A stretch of 60,891 nucleotides of DNA, from positions 1 to 60,891 of the forward strand of contig CAYOXX010000006.1 in NCBI GenBank assembly GCA_964408025.1. The letters are read 5' to 3'. Below are positions 1 to 7,643 of the stretch, piece by piece. The notes beneath the pieces were generated by a model. It searched no databases. It was not told the DNA's origin and saw only the letters and a program-made list of their open reading frames with translations. Source of the stretch: CAYOXX01 sp964408025 (GTDB taxonomy: Bacteria > Acidobacteriota > DATKUA01). Position 1 is the stretch's first letter. Each line of letters starts with the position of its first letter. The translations under genes were made by a program, and so were the position numbers.

Positions 1-50
1 GGGGCCGACGCGGGCGAGTACAGCCGCCGCCAGTGCGGACGGGACAACGC

Positions 51-201
51 CGCCGCCGGCGCCGCCGAGCACGCGCGGGCGGCGGAGTGCGTCGACAAGT
101 CGCTGGTCTTCGGCTTTCGCAGCGTGGCCCTCGGCGCGTCGGTGCCCAACGACTACGTTGCCGAATACGTCGCCCGCGCGTGCTCGGCGGCGCCGGCGGC
201 G
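51..201. repeat. 31-bp perfect inverted repeat at the scaffold edge
   Basis: Bases 51-81 are the exact reverse complement of bases 171-201, with an 89-base spacer. The right arm lies inside the start of a second M16-type gene read on the minus strand, and that reading frame runs into a stop just past the arm (153-155). A long perfect foldback within 200 bases of a scaffold end is more often a chimeric or foldback assembly error than biology, so gene content left of about 200 should not be trusted. Nothing else could be supported in 1-152. Confidence 0.8.
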
Positions 202-296
202 ACGCTGATCTGGAAGCTGACTGTCGGGTTGGCGCGGTTGGCTTTGCAGAGCAGCTTGAGGCCGCTGGCCAGCTCGATGTGCAGGACTTCGCTCAT
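153..296 (-). pseudogene. N-terminal fragment of a second M16-type peptidase
   Basis: The ATG at 296 overlaps the TGA of the upstream M16 gene by four bases (ATGA), the usual sign of translational coupling. The 47-codon frame begins MSEVLHIELASGLKLL and then has NPTVSFQISVAAGA, which resembles the start of M16 proteins (xGLxLL, then a beta strand leading to AGA). After that the frame leaves the pattern and stops, inside the foldback described at 51-201. Adjacent M16 pairs, one with and one without the zinc site, are common, so I infer that a full second subunit exists in the genome and was cut by the assembly. The family assignment rests on about 35 residues. Confidence 0.45.
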
Positions 297-1603
297 CGCT
301 CCGGCCCCCCCGCCCCCCCACGCTCGGGCCAGAAGCGGCCCACCGTGCGGTTGTCGGCGCCCAGGTACTTGAGCCCCGCCTCAATGACATCATCCAGGCT
401 GAGCGCGGCGACGCGTTCGAGCACCGATTCGTAGCGCTCGACAGAGCCTATGGTGGCGAAGAAGCCGAGCTGGTGGCCCATGTTGGTGATCCCCTCCTGC
501 TCGAAGGCCAGCTTCGAGCGGAGCTGCGCGCGGGCCTTCTCCAGCTCCGCCTTGCGCACCGGGCGGCGGATCAGGTCCTCGACCGTCTGGTAGACGGCGT
601 TCTCGACTGCGGGGAAATCCTCGGCGTCCTTGAGCACCGCAAAGACCGCATAGAGGTATGGGTGCTCGGTCGGCACCAGGTATGCGCGCGCCGAGGCGGC
701 CAGGCCGCTGTCGATCAGCTCGCGGTAGAGGCGCGAGCTGCGAGCGATGCCGCCCGAGCCGCCGAAGATGTTGATGCCGCCGGGGCCGGCCAGCAGGGCG
801 TCGAACAGCAGCATGGCGAAGAAATCGTCGTCGCCGAAGCCGGGTGCGCGGTAGCAGACCTGCAGCAGCGGCGCGGCCCCGACGCGGTGGACCTCGACGC
901 GCCGCTCGCCGCGCTGCGGCGGTTCGACCGTAGTTACGGGGCGGCGGCCGTCGGACCAGCGCTCGATGGGGCCGTAGTGCTTCTCGATTTGCCGGCGGGC
1001 CTCGGCCTCCTCGAAGTCGCCGACGACTACCAGCGCGGCGTTGTTGGGGCTGTAGTGGCGGCGGTAATGGAGGTAGAGCTCGTCACGGCTCATCGCCTCG
1101 ATGTCGCTCTGCCAGCCGATCACCGGCCAGCGGTAGGGGTGGGCGCGCAGCGCCGCGGCCACCGTCTCGCGGTCGAGCAGCTCGGCCGGGTCGTTCTCGT
1201 TGCCGCGCAGCTCGCTGATGATCACCGTCCGCTCCGAGGCCACCTCGTCGGGTTCGAAGAGGCTCCCGCCCATACGCTCCGCCTCCAGCCGCAGCGCCGT
1301 CTCGAGGCCCTCGCGCCGCAAAGTCTCCATGTAGGTCGTCTGGTCGACGAAGGTGTAGCCGTTCCAGAAGCCGCCCTGGCGCTCGATCAGTCCTTTGATC
1401 TCCCGTTTCGGGATGTTGGCCGTGCCCTTGAAGTTCATGTGCTCGACCCAGTGGCTGGCGCCGGTGAGGCCGGGCGACTCGTTCTTGCTGCCCACGTGGT
1501 ACCAGGCCCAGACCGAAACCAGCGGCGCGAAGCGCGCCGGGCGCAACAGCACCCGCAGGCCGTTCTTCAGCTCGTAGTCGATCAGTCCGTCGGTAAGAGC
1601 CAT
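293..1603 (-). CDS. M16 family zinc metallopeptidase
   Basis: This 436-residue protein carries the inverted zinc motif of the M16 (pitrilysin/processing peptidase) family: H51-W-V-E54-H55, followed by MNFKGT. The third zinc ligand is most likely E131 in VIISELRGNEND, 76 residues after H55. The length is that of a single-domain-pair M16 subunit, which normally works as a dimer with a second subunit; a translationally coupled second M16 start follows at 296. No signal peptide is visible, so it may be cytoplasmic or exported in another way. The start at 1603 is backed by an AAGGA ribosome-binding site. Substrates of bacterial M16 enzymes are usually short peptides; the one here is unknown. Confidence 0.93.
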   Translation of the reverse strand: MALTDGLIDYELKNGLRVLLRPARFAPLVSVWAWYHVGSKNESPGLTGASHWVEHMNFKGTANIPKREIKGLIERQGGFWNGYTFVDQTTYMETLRREGLETALRLEAERMGGSLFEPDEVASERTVIISELRGNENDPAELLDRETVAAALRAHPYRWPVIGWQSDIEAMSRDELYLHYRRHYSPNNAALVVVGDFEEAEARRQIEKHYGPIERWSDGRRPVTTVEPPQRGERRVEVHRVGAAPLLQVCYRAPGFGDDDFFAMLLFDALLAGPGGINIFGGSGGIARSSRLYRELIDSGLAASARAYLVPTEHPYLYAVFAVLKDAEDFPAVENAVYQTVEDLIRRPVRKAELEKARAQLRSKLAFEQEGITNMGHQLGFFATIGSVERYESVLERVAALSLDDVIEAGLKYLGADNRTVGRFWPERGGAGGPER

Positions 1604-1698
1604 ATCAGTTCCTTCTGTCCGTCGAGATCCACTTCATCTCTTTCTTTCCAGTGAAAGACAACGTCCTGTCGCCAGGCCAACCCTCGAGGGTCGTCCCG

Positions 1699-2868
1699 TT
1701 AGCCGAAATAGCCATCCATCCTGTCGAAGGCTTTGTTGATCTCGTCCTCGGGAACGCAAAACGACAGCCTCAGGTGGCCCTGCCCGGTCGGCCCGAAGGC
1801 TATTCCGGGTGTCGTCGATACCCTCGCCTCTTTGAGCAGCTTCTTGCAGAAGGTTGTCGAATCCTGTCCCTCTTCCAGCAGTATTCGAGGAAACATGAGG
1901 TAGGAACCGGACGGTTTCTGATACTGGAATACCGAATCGAGATCGTCCAGGCGCTCGCACATCAGGTTCCGGGTTGCCAGGTAGTGATCTCTGAACTCCG
2001 CAACGCAATCCTGTGGGCCCTGGAGCGCGCCAAGAGCGGCGTACTGGGAAACGACCGGTGCGCAGATTGCGAAGGGAATATGCGCCTTGGTGATGTGCGG
2101 AATCAGTTCCTCGGTTGCGTGCAGGTACCCGAGCCGCCAACCGGTCATCGCGTACGTCTTTGTAAACGTATAACAGCTGATAACGTTATTCCTCATTTCA
2201 GGAATCGAAGCGATGCTGAAATGTTTGTGGTCGTCGTAGACAAAATACTCGTAAGCCTCGTCCGTGATAACCATCAGGTTGTTCTGCAGGGCGACCTCGG
2301 CCAATCGGCGAAGCTGCTCCTCAGGGAAGGCCGTCCCCGTCGGATTGTTCGGAGAGCAGTACAATATCGCCCGCGTCTTCGGGGTGATCGCATTTCTGAT
2401 GCTCTCGATATCCAGGGCAAAGTCGTCTTCCTCGATCAGCGGAACGAGCACCGGTTTTCCCGAGGCGATAACCACCTGGCGAATGTGGGTGGAATAGGTG
2501 GGGGTAGGCAGGATCACCTCGTCGCCGGGATCAACCAGGGCCATCACAGCGGCTGCCAGTCCCTCTATGGCGCCCACGGTAACCATGATTTCGGAAGCTT
2601 TGGCATTTAAGTTATTGTCCCGTTTGAGTTTCTTCACGATCTCTTCTCGCAGCCCAAGCAAGCCGGCATTTTCGGAGTACCCGCCTACAGACCCGTCTCG
2701 TATTGCGGAGATTGCCGCTTCCTTAATATGTTCCGGCGTGTCGGACGTCGGTTTCGCCCAGGATAAGAACGCGACGTCATCAACCTCTTTTGACAGCCTT
2801 GTCATTTCGTGGATCGCGGATTTCGGTATCTGTTTAACCCTATTAGATATCATCACGTTGCCCTCCAT
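1699..2868 (-). CDS. PLP-dependent class I/II aminotransferase
   Basis: This 389-residue fold-type I aminotransferase resembles aspartate aminotransferases. Visible landmarks are CSPNNPTG (residues 171-178), ITDEAY with D203 to hold the pyridine nitrogen of PLP, and TFTKTYAMTGWRLGY with the Schiff-base lysine K237. It starts 16 bases after the stop of an aspartate/glutamate racemase-family gene, so the two are almost certainly one operon and probably act on the same amino acid. The start at 2868 has GGAGGAG upstream, but M6 also has a good GGAGGG seven bases ahead and may be the real start. Substrate specificity cannot be read from the sequence. Confidence 0.9.
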   Translation of the reverse strand: MEGNVMISNRVKQIPKSAIHEMTRLSKEVDDVAFLSWAKPTSDTPEHIKEAAISAIRDGSVGGYSENAGLLGLREEIVKKLKRDNNLNAKASEIMVTVGAIEGLAAAVMALVDPGDEVILPTPTYSTHIRQVVIASGKPVLVPLIEEDDFALDIESIRNAITPKTRAILYCSPNNPTGTAFPEEQLRRLAEVALQNNLMVITDEAYEYFVYDDHKHFSIASIPEMRNNVISCYTFTKTYAMTGWRLGYLHATEELIPHITKAHIPFAICAPVVSQYAALGALQGPQDCVAEFRDHYLATRNLMCERLDDLDSVFQYQKPSGSYLMFPRILLEEGQDSTTFCKKLLKEARVSTTPGIAFGPTGQGHLRLSFCVPEDEINKAFDRMDGYFG

Positions 2869-2884
2869 CTCACTCCTCCAGATC

Positions 2885-3592
2885 TCAAGCGCCCCGGTCT
2901 TGATCCAGCGCGTAATTAAGGGCCGCCTCGGCGTGGATACGGGTGGTATCGAACAGCGTCATCCTGGCGTCTCTCTCGCCAACAAGCAACGGTATTTCCG
3001 TGCAGCCGAGGACGACGCCCTCCGCCCCGCGCTCCTCGAGTGTTTCCATGATCCTTATGAAGCCGTCCCGGGACTCGTCCCGGATCTTACCCTCGGACAG
3101 CTCTTCGTAAAGAACCTTGTTGATGTACTGGCGATCGTCGGCCTCGGGCACGATCACCGATATTCCTCGGCGCGCCAGGGCATCCCTATAGAAGGGCTTC
3201 TCCATGGTGAATTTTGTGCCCAGGAGCCCGGCCGTCCTGAATCCCCTCGCCTCGATGGCGTCGGCCGTGGCATCGATTATGCTGATCATCGGAACGCCGA
3301 CGCCGGCCTGCACCTGGTCGTAGACAATGTGCAGAGTGTTAGCGGCAATGATAAGTAAATCGGCGCCGGCGGCCTCCAGTTTTTTCGCCGATTCGATAAG
3401 GCCCTGGGCAACCAGGTCCCAGCGCTCCCCAAAGCACCAGTCGACATAGCTCTGAAAGCTCACGCTGTAAATGATTATCTCGGGGTAACCGTGGTCCCCG
3501 AACCGCTCGGTGTAGGAGCGGGTGAGGTAGCGGTAGTACTCCACAGTCGACTCCGGGCTCGTGCCGCCGAGAATCCCTATCTTCTTGTGCAT
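2885..3592 (-). CDS. aspartate/glutamate racemase family protein
   Basis: This 235-residue protein begins KIGILGGTSPESTVEYYR, the typical N-terminal signature of the Asp/Glu racemase (RacX/YgeA) family. Enzymes of this family use two acid/base residues, usually both cysteines. The second is present (C197 in VVLGCTEIPLL). The first is not: the usual CNT motif reads A84-N-T-L-H. In some relatives this position is threonine, which limits them to certain substrates; alanine cannot act as a base. The protein may therefore be a one-sided racemase, another kind of isomerase, or inactive. It is the first gene of an operon with an aminotransferase and has a strong GAGGAGG site. Confidence 0.85.
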   Translation of the reverse strand: MHKKIGILGGTSPESTVEYYRYLTRSYTERFGDHGYPEIIIYSVSFQSYVDWCFGERWDLVAQGLIESAKKLEAAGADLLIIAANTLHIVYDQVQAGVGVPMISIIDATADAIEARGFRTAGLLGTKFTMEKPFYRDALARRGISVIVPEADDRQYINKVLYEELSEGKIRDESRDGFIRIMETLEERGAEGVVLGCTEIPLLVGERDARMTLFDTTRIHAEAALNYALDQDRGA

Positions 3593-3680
3593 CGCTTCCT
3601 CCTCGCGTCTCTACCTGGGCGCATAGGACTGCGACATCATACCTGATCAAACACCAGCGGGCTCCGCCAAGATCCTCCGA

Positions 3681-4634
3681 TTATCTTCTGCCATCTACGA
3701 CGCTTTCCTCTAGTCGGCTGCCCTGCCGGGTGTCGCGGCGGCCCAGCTCGGCGTCGACGGCGGCGAGGACGGCTCGCTTGTCTGCGCACCAGTCGGGGGC
3801 CAGGAGGAGCTCGGGTGGGGCTTCGGCGGTGAGGCGCTGGATGGTGGTCTCGGGCGGCAGGAGCTCGAGGGCGTCGCAGGCGAGGCCGACGTACTCCTCG
3901 AAGCCGAGCGCCTCGAATCCGCCGGAGAGGTAGTTCTTTTCCAGCGGCGTGCCGCGCAGGACCTGCAGCGGATGCAGCTTGACGCCTTCGGGGCGCAGCG
4001 CGGCGAGCAGGCGGACGGTCTCGAGTATCCGGTCCCGCCCCTCGCCCGGGAGGCCGAGAATCACGTGGACGCAGAGCTTCAGCGGCCGCCGCTGGGCGCG
4101 GCGGTAGGCGTCGAGGAAAGCCGCGACGTCGTGGCCGCGGTTGATCGCCCGCAGCGTGGTGTCGTGGGCGCTCTGCAGTCCCAGCTCCAGCCAGACCTCA
4201 TAGTCGGCGGTGTAGCCCTCGAGCAGGTCGAGGACGCCGTCGCCGAGGCAGTCGGGGCGCGTGCCGACGGCGAGGCCGACGACGCCGTCGAACAGGCGGA
4301 CAAGGTCGTACAGCTTCCGCAGCTCCTTGGCCGGCGCGTAGGTGTTGGTGCCGGCCTGGAAGTAGACGATGAAGCGCTCGGCTTTACGCAGCGAGCGCAG
4401 GCGCTCGATGCCGTCCGCTATCTGCTCCTCAACAGGCGGCGGCGTGGAGCCGCCGGGCAGGTGCGCCTCGCGGCGGCAGTAGGTGCAGCCGCCGGTGCCC
4501 AGAGTGCCGTCGCGATTTGGGCAGGTCATGCCGGCGTCGACGGCCACCTTCCACACTCGCCGCCCAAAGCGACCGCGCAGGTAAGTTCCAAACGGGTGGT
4601 ACCGCTTGCCGCCCCACTGAATCCCGTTGGCCAT
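3681..4634 (-). CDS. radical SAM protein, YhcC/TIGR01212 family
   Basis: The product (317 residues from the start chosen here) has the stretched cluster motif of the YhcC family: C38 in MTCPNRDGT, then C50 and C53 in GGCTYC, for a [4Fe-4S] cluster that cleaves S-adenosylmethionine. KRYHPFGTYLRGRFG just before it is also typical. The open frame extends 31 codons further upstream to 4727, but that part is not family-like, and the ATG at 4634 follows AGGAA. The molecular function of this family is still not settled. The gene stands alone, with no radical SAM substrate next to it. Confidence 0.88.
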   Translation of the reverse strand: MANGIQWGGKRYHPFGTYLRGRFGRRVWKVAVDAGMTCPNRDGTLGTGGCTYCRREAHLPGGSTPPPVEEQIADGIERLRSLRKAERFIVYFQAGTNTYAPAKELRKLYDLVRLFDGVVGLAVGTRPDCLGDGVLDLLEGYTADYEVWLELGLQSAHDTTLRAINRGHDVAAFLDAYRRAQRRPLKLCVHVILGLPGEGRDRILETVRLLAALRPEGVKLHPLQVLRGTPLEKNYLSGGFEALGFEEYVGLACDALELLPPETTIQRLTAEAPPELLLAPDWCADKRAVLAAVDAELGRRDTRQGSRLEESVVDGRR

Positions 4635-4839
4635 TTCCTGGTTCCCCGCTCGACATGATACACCCTGACCCGCTCCGGGCGGGAGCACCCGAAATGCCTT
4701 GTCGCCAGGGTTCGGTCTCACGATCAAAAAAGAAAGCCCGACACTCGAGCCGGAGTCAGACAGTGAAAACGGGGGCCCTAAAGGACCCCCCTACTCTATT
4801 AGCTATTGACCGCCAGCAGAAACGGGGGGCATCGGCCAC

Positions 4840-4856
4840 GGCGGACAAGTTCCGCC
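4840..4856. repeat. short GC-rich palindrome in an intergenic gap
   Basis: GGCGGA-CAAGT-TCCGCC sits between the radical SAM gene and the DUF1847 gene, next to runs of G and C (4771-4792 and 4822-4830). Its core (GGACAAG...) resembles the larger palindromic repeats at 28.4 kb and 60.6 kb, so it may be a decayed relative. No T-run follows on either strand, so it is not a clear terminator. The rest of 4635-4915 shows nothing recognisable. Confidence 0.4.
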
Positions 4857-4915
4857 CCCCTACGATCTCTTCCTGTGTGGTCTCTGTGGTTAAAAACTCT
4901 ACTTTAGCGGTTCTC

Positions 4916-5590
4916 TTATTTGCCCATCAGGCGCCGGTAGTAGCTGCCGCTGGTGTAGAGGGCGGCCAGGGGGTTGTGGCCGGTGACGCGGTCCTTGGCG
5001 GCGAGAACGGTTGTGTAGGCCTCGGCGTGCTTGAGGAAGAGCGAGTCGTGGCCGACGCAGAGTCCCATCATGATGTTCAGCTCGGTGCCGGCGCGGTTGA
5101 GGAACTCCGCTTGGGAGATCGGGTTGCACATCGACTCGAAGCGCCCCGGCCGCACCTGGTCCTCATCCCCTAGGCCGATTTCCGCTTTCGGCACGCAGCC
5201 TGCCTTGCAGACTACCGAGACCACCTCGAATCCCCGGGCGGTGAGTACGTCGTGCAGCAGCCGCCCTTCGAGTATGAGGCCGCTGCAGAAGGCGATGCCC
5301 AGCTTGCGGAAGCGCATGCGCTCGGCAAACTCGCAGATCTCCTCGACGCGCGTCTTTACTGCTCGCGGCCTGGTTTCGCGGTCGGCGTAGCCGGCCGCCT
5401 CCTGCAGCGACGCCGCCCTGGCAAACGCAGCGATCTCCGGGTCGGCATACTTTTCCATTGCCGCGGCCACTACTTCCCTGCCCTCGATTGTCGGGCACCC
5501 CTCGGGTCCGACGCCCTCGTCACTGCCGCAGGCTCGCTTCTCCTTCTCGATGCCGCAGACGGCGCATTTCGGCGCTAACGGTTCACTCAT
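4916..5590 (-). CDS. DUF1847 putative metal-binding protein
   Basis: The 224-residue product starts with a cysteine cluster (C9 and C12 in CAVCG, then C21 and C32) and continues with FAERMRFRKLGIAFCSGL and CKAGCVPKAEIG. This pattern fits the uncharacterised DUF1847 family, in which the cysteines are thought to hold a metal or an iron-sulfur cluster. GLCVGHDSLFLKHAEAYTT near the C-terminus is also typical. It is cytoplasmic, with no signal peptide. An AAGGAG site lies upstream of the ATG. Its neighbours (radical SAM protein, NadA) suggest no pathway, and the biochemical role of the family is unknown. Confidence 0.87.
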   Translation of the reverse strand: MSEPLAPKCAVCGIEKEKRACGSDEGVGPEGCPTIEGREVVAAAMEKYADPEIAAFARAASLQEAAGYADRETRPRAVKTRVEEICEFAERMRFRKLGIAFCSGLILEGRLLHDVLTARGFEVVSVVCKAGCVPKAEIGLGDEDQVRPGRFESMCNPISQAEFLNRAGTELNIMMGLCVGHDSLFLKHAEAYTTVLAAKDRVTGHNPLAALYTSGSYYRRLMGK

Positions 5591-5702
5591 AACTTAACTC
5601 CTTACAACTTCGGGTGGCTGCTTAGCCCGAAAAATTCTAGTTAATCCCAATTTGTTCAGACGTTTACAGCATTCACCGGGAAAACGTCATGAATTCTCCG
5701 GG

Positions 5703-6641
5703 CTAGATGTTTCGCGGCACAGTCAGCATTCGCTCCAGCGCGCGGCGCGCTCCCGAGGCGATCTCTTCAGGGACAGAGATCACGGGCTGCACATTGCGCA
5801 GGCTCGCTACCACGTCCTCCAGGCCGATCTTCTTCATGTTGACGCAGAGGAGGCAGTCGCTGGGTAGTATGAACTCCTTGTCGGGGAACTCGCGGCGCAG
5901 GCGTTGCAGCATGCCCTCCTCGGTGCCGACGATGATCTCGCGGACCGGCGCCTCGGCGGCGAAGCGGATCATGCCGCTGGTGCTCAGGACCTCGTCGGCC
6001 AAGTCGATTACGTCGGGCGTGCACTCCGGGTGGACCACGACCACGGCCCCGGGATGGGCCTCCCTGGCGGCCCGCAGCTCGTCAGCCGTGAAGCGGTGGT
6101 GGATCGGGCAGTAGCCGTTCCAGGGGACGATCCGCTTCGACGTGAACCGCTGGGCGTAGAGCGCCAGGTTGCGGTCGGGCACGAACAGCAGCTCATCCTC
6201 GGCCATCGAGTTGACCACCTGGACGGCGTTGGCGCTCGTGCAACAGACGTCGCTCTCGGCCTTCACATCGGCGCTGGAGTTGACGTAGCAGACGACGGCG
6301 GCACGCGGGTGGCGGCGCTTGAGGTCGCGCAGGGCCGGCGCCGTCGCCATGTCGGCCATCGGGCAGCCGGCGTCGGGGCGCGGCAGCAGAACCGTCTTTT
6401 CCGGCGCCAGCACGGCTGCGCTCTCGGCCATGAAGTGGACGCCGCAGAATACGATGAGCTCGGCGTCGGTGGTCGCCGCCCGGCGGCTGAGGTCGAAGCT
6501 GTCGCCCAGCATGTCGGCGATGGCCTGGATCTCGGGCGGCTGGTAGTTGTGTACCAGTATGGTGGCGCCGCGCTCGCGCTTCAGCCTCTCGATCTCGCGC
6601 GCCAGGTCCCGCCTGCCGGCCTTCCCGATCTCCATCTCCAT
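5703..6641 (-). CDS. nadA: quinolinate synthase NadA
   Basis: NadA condenses iminoaspartate with dihydroxyacetone phosphate to give quinolinate, the precursor of NAD, using a [4Fe-4S] cluster. The 312-residue protein is full length for the compact form. Conserved parts are VHNYQPPEIQAIAD, FCGVHFMAES, AGCPMADM (C93), GYCPIHHRF (C178), the substrate loop HPECTPDV, TSGM and CLLCVNMKKIG (C266). By spacing, C93, C178 and C266 are the likely cluster ligands. No nadB or nadC lies in the window, so the aspartate-oxidising step is encoded elsewhere. The start has a weak ribosome-binding site; M3 is an alternative. Confidence 0.96.
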   Translation of the reverse strand: MEMEIGKAGRRDLAREIERLKRERGATILVHNYQPPEIQAIADMLGDSFDLSRRAATTDAELIVFCGVHFMAESAAVLAPEKTVLLPRPDAGCPMADMATAPALRDLKRRHPRAAVVCYVNSSADVKAESDVCCTSANAVQVVNSMAEDELLFVPDRNLALYAQRFTSKRIVPWNGYCPIHHRFTADELRAAREAHPGAVVVVHPECTPDVIDLADEVLSTSGMIRFAAEAPVREIIVGTEEGMLQRLRREFPDKEFILPSDCLLCVNMKKIGLEDVVASLRNVQPVISVPEEIASGARRALERMLTVPRNI

Positions 6642-6713
6642 TGCTGCTTGTAATCTCGCGGCTCGGCTAATTCTATACGATTTCTAAACGCTCGTCGCGC
6701 CAGGGCGCAGCCG

Positions 6714-7349
6714 CTAGCCGTGGCGCGGCACGTAGTAGCTGGTTCCGCGATCGGCCGCGGCTATCTGGCCGATGAGGTCGGTGAGGTCGTCGGGGTCGTT
6801 GACGAAGTCGATCTCGTCGGTGTTGACCACCAGCAGCGGCGAGCGCGCGTAGTGGAAGAAGTAGTGGTTGTAGGCCCGGTTGACCTCCCGCAGGTAGGTC
6901 TTGTCGATGCCGGCCTCGAAGTCGCGGTCGCGGCCCCTGATGCGGCGCATCAGGGTGTCGACCCCGGCCGTCAGGTAGACCACCATATCGGGGCTCGGCA
7001 CCTGGCGGGTGAGCAGGTCGTAGAGCCTGTCGTAGATCAGCAGCTCGCTGTCGGCCAGCGTCAGGTAGGCGAATATCTTGTCCTTCTCGAAGGTGAAGTC
7101 AGCCACCACCTTGCGGCGGAACAGCTCCCGCTGGCTCAGGCCCCGAAGCTGCTCGTAGCGCGCGAGCAGGAAGTAGAGCTGCGTGCGGAAGGCCGAGCCC
7201 GCCTTGTCCTGGTAGAAGTCGGCGAGGAACGGATTGTCGATCTCCTCAAGCACCACCAGCGGGTCGTCCATCTGGCCGGCCAGCGAGTTGACGAGCGAGG
7301 TTTTGCCGACGCCGATCGGCCCCTCGACGGCGATGAATGTGTGGCGCAA
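6714..7349 (-). CDS. deoxynucleoside kinase (dNK family), TTG start
   Basis: The product phosphorylates a deoxynucleoside (deoxyadenosine, deoxyguanosine or deoxycytidine in relatives) for salvage. The P-loop GPIGVGKT is at residues 10-17; EEIDNPFL, FRTQLYFLLARYEQL and IYDRLYDLL follow as in the dNK family. The open frame reaches 7385, but a TATAAT box at 7388-7393 would then touch the start codon. A GGAGGGG site sits seven bases before the TTG at 7349, giving 211 residues, so TTG is the better start. The gene is divergent from the PPC-repeat array. Which deoxynucleoside it prefers cannot be read here. Confidence 0.88.
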   Translation of the reverse strand: MRHTFIAVEGPIGVGKTSLVNSLAGQMDDPLVVLEEIDNPFLADFYQDKAGSAFRTQLYFLLARYEQLRGLSQRELFRRKVVADFTFEKDKIFAYLTLADSELLIYDRLYDLLTRQVPSPDMVVYLTAGVDTLMRRIRGRDRDFEAGIDKTYLREVNRAYNHYFFHYARSPLLVVNTDEIDFVNDPDDLTDLIGQIAAADRGTSYYVPRHG

Positions 7350-7387
7350 GGCTCTACCCCTCCCCAAACGCGCAACGGGTCGCACCG

Positions 7388-7415
7388 ATTATAGCAGTGG
7401 CGACCCGTCGTGCAA
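7388..7415 (-). promoter_or_regulatory. probable promoter of the deoxynucleoside kinase gene
   Basis: On the minus strand a perfect TATAAT (7388-7393) is preceded, after 16 bases, by TTGCAC (7410-7415). Transcription would start near 7381, leaving a short leader with GGAGGGG before the TTG start. The -35 box is weak (three of six bases). Confidence 0.5.
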
Positions 7416-7643
7416 TCGAGTTATATTGAAGGAAATCACGGGGTCGGAGATACTTCCCTTGGAGCTTGCGCGGATGCCGGATGTGGACGATGTGGTCCTT
7501 CCGTCATCGACGCGCCAGCTTCCCCCGTTTTCGGCGGGAACATTCGCTCGCAGCTGCTGTCAACAGATACCGTGCGGGATTGGCAAGGTGGGCGCCTTTC
7601 ACATCCTGATAACTTTTTCGATTCATTAAGCAGGGGGAAAACT

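Noticed and set aside
473..1654. 393-codon plus-strand frame opposite the M16 peptidase
   Set aside because: The minus-strand M16 gene has all catalytic residues and a ribosome-binding site; the plus-strand frame shows low-complexity antisense composition only.
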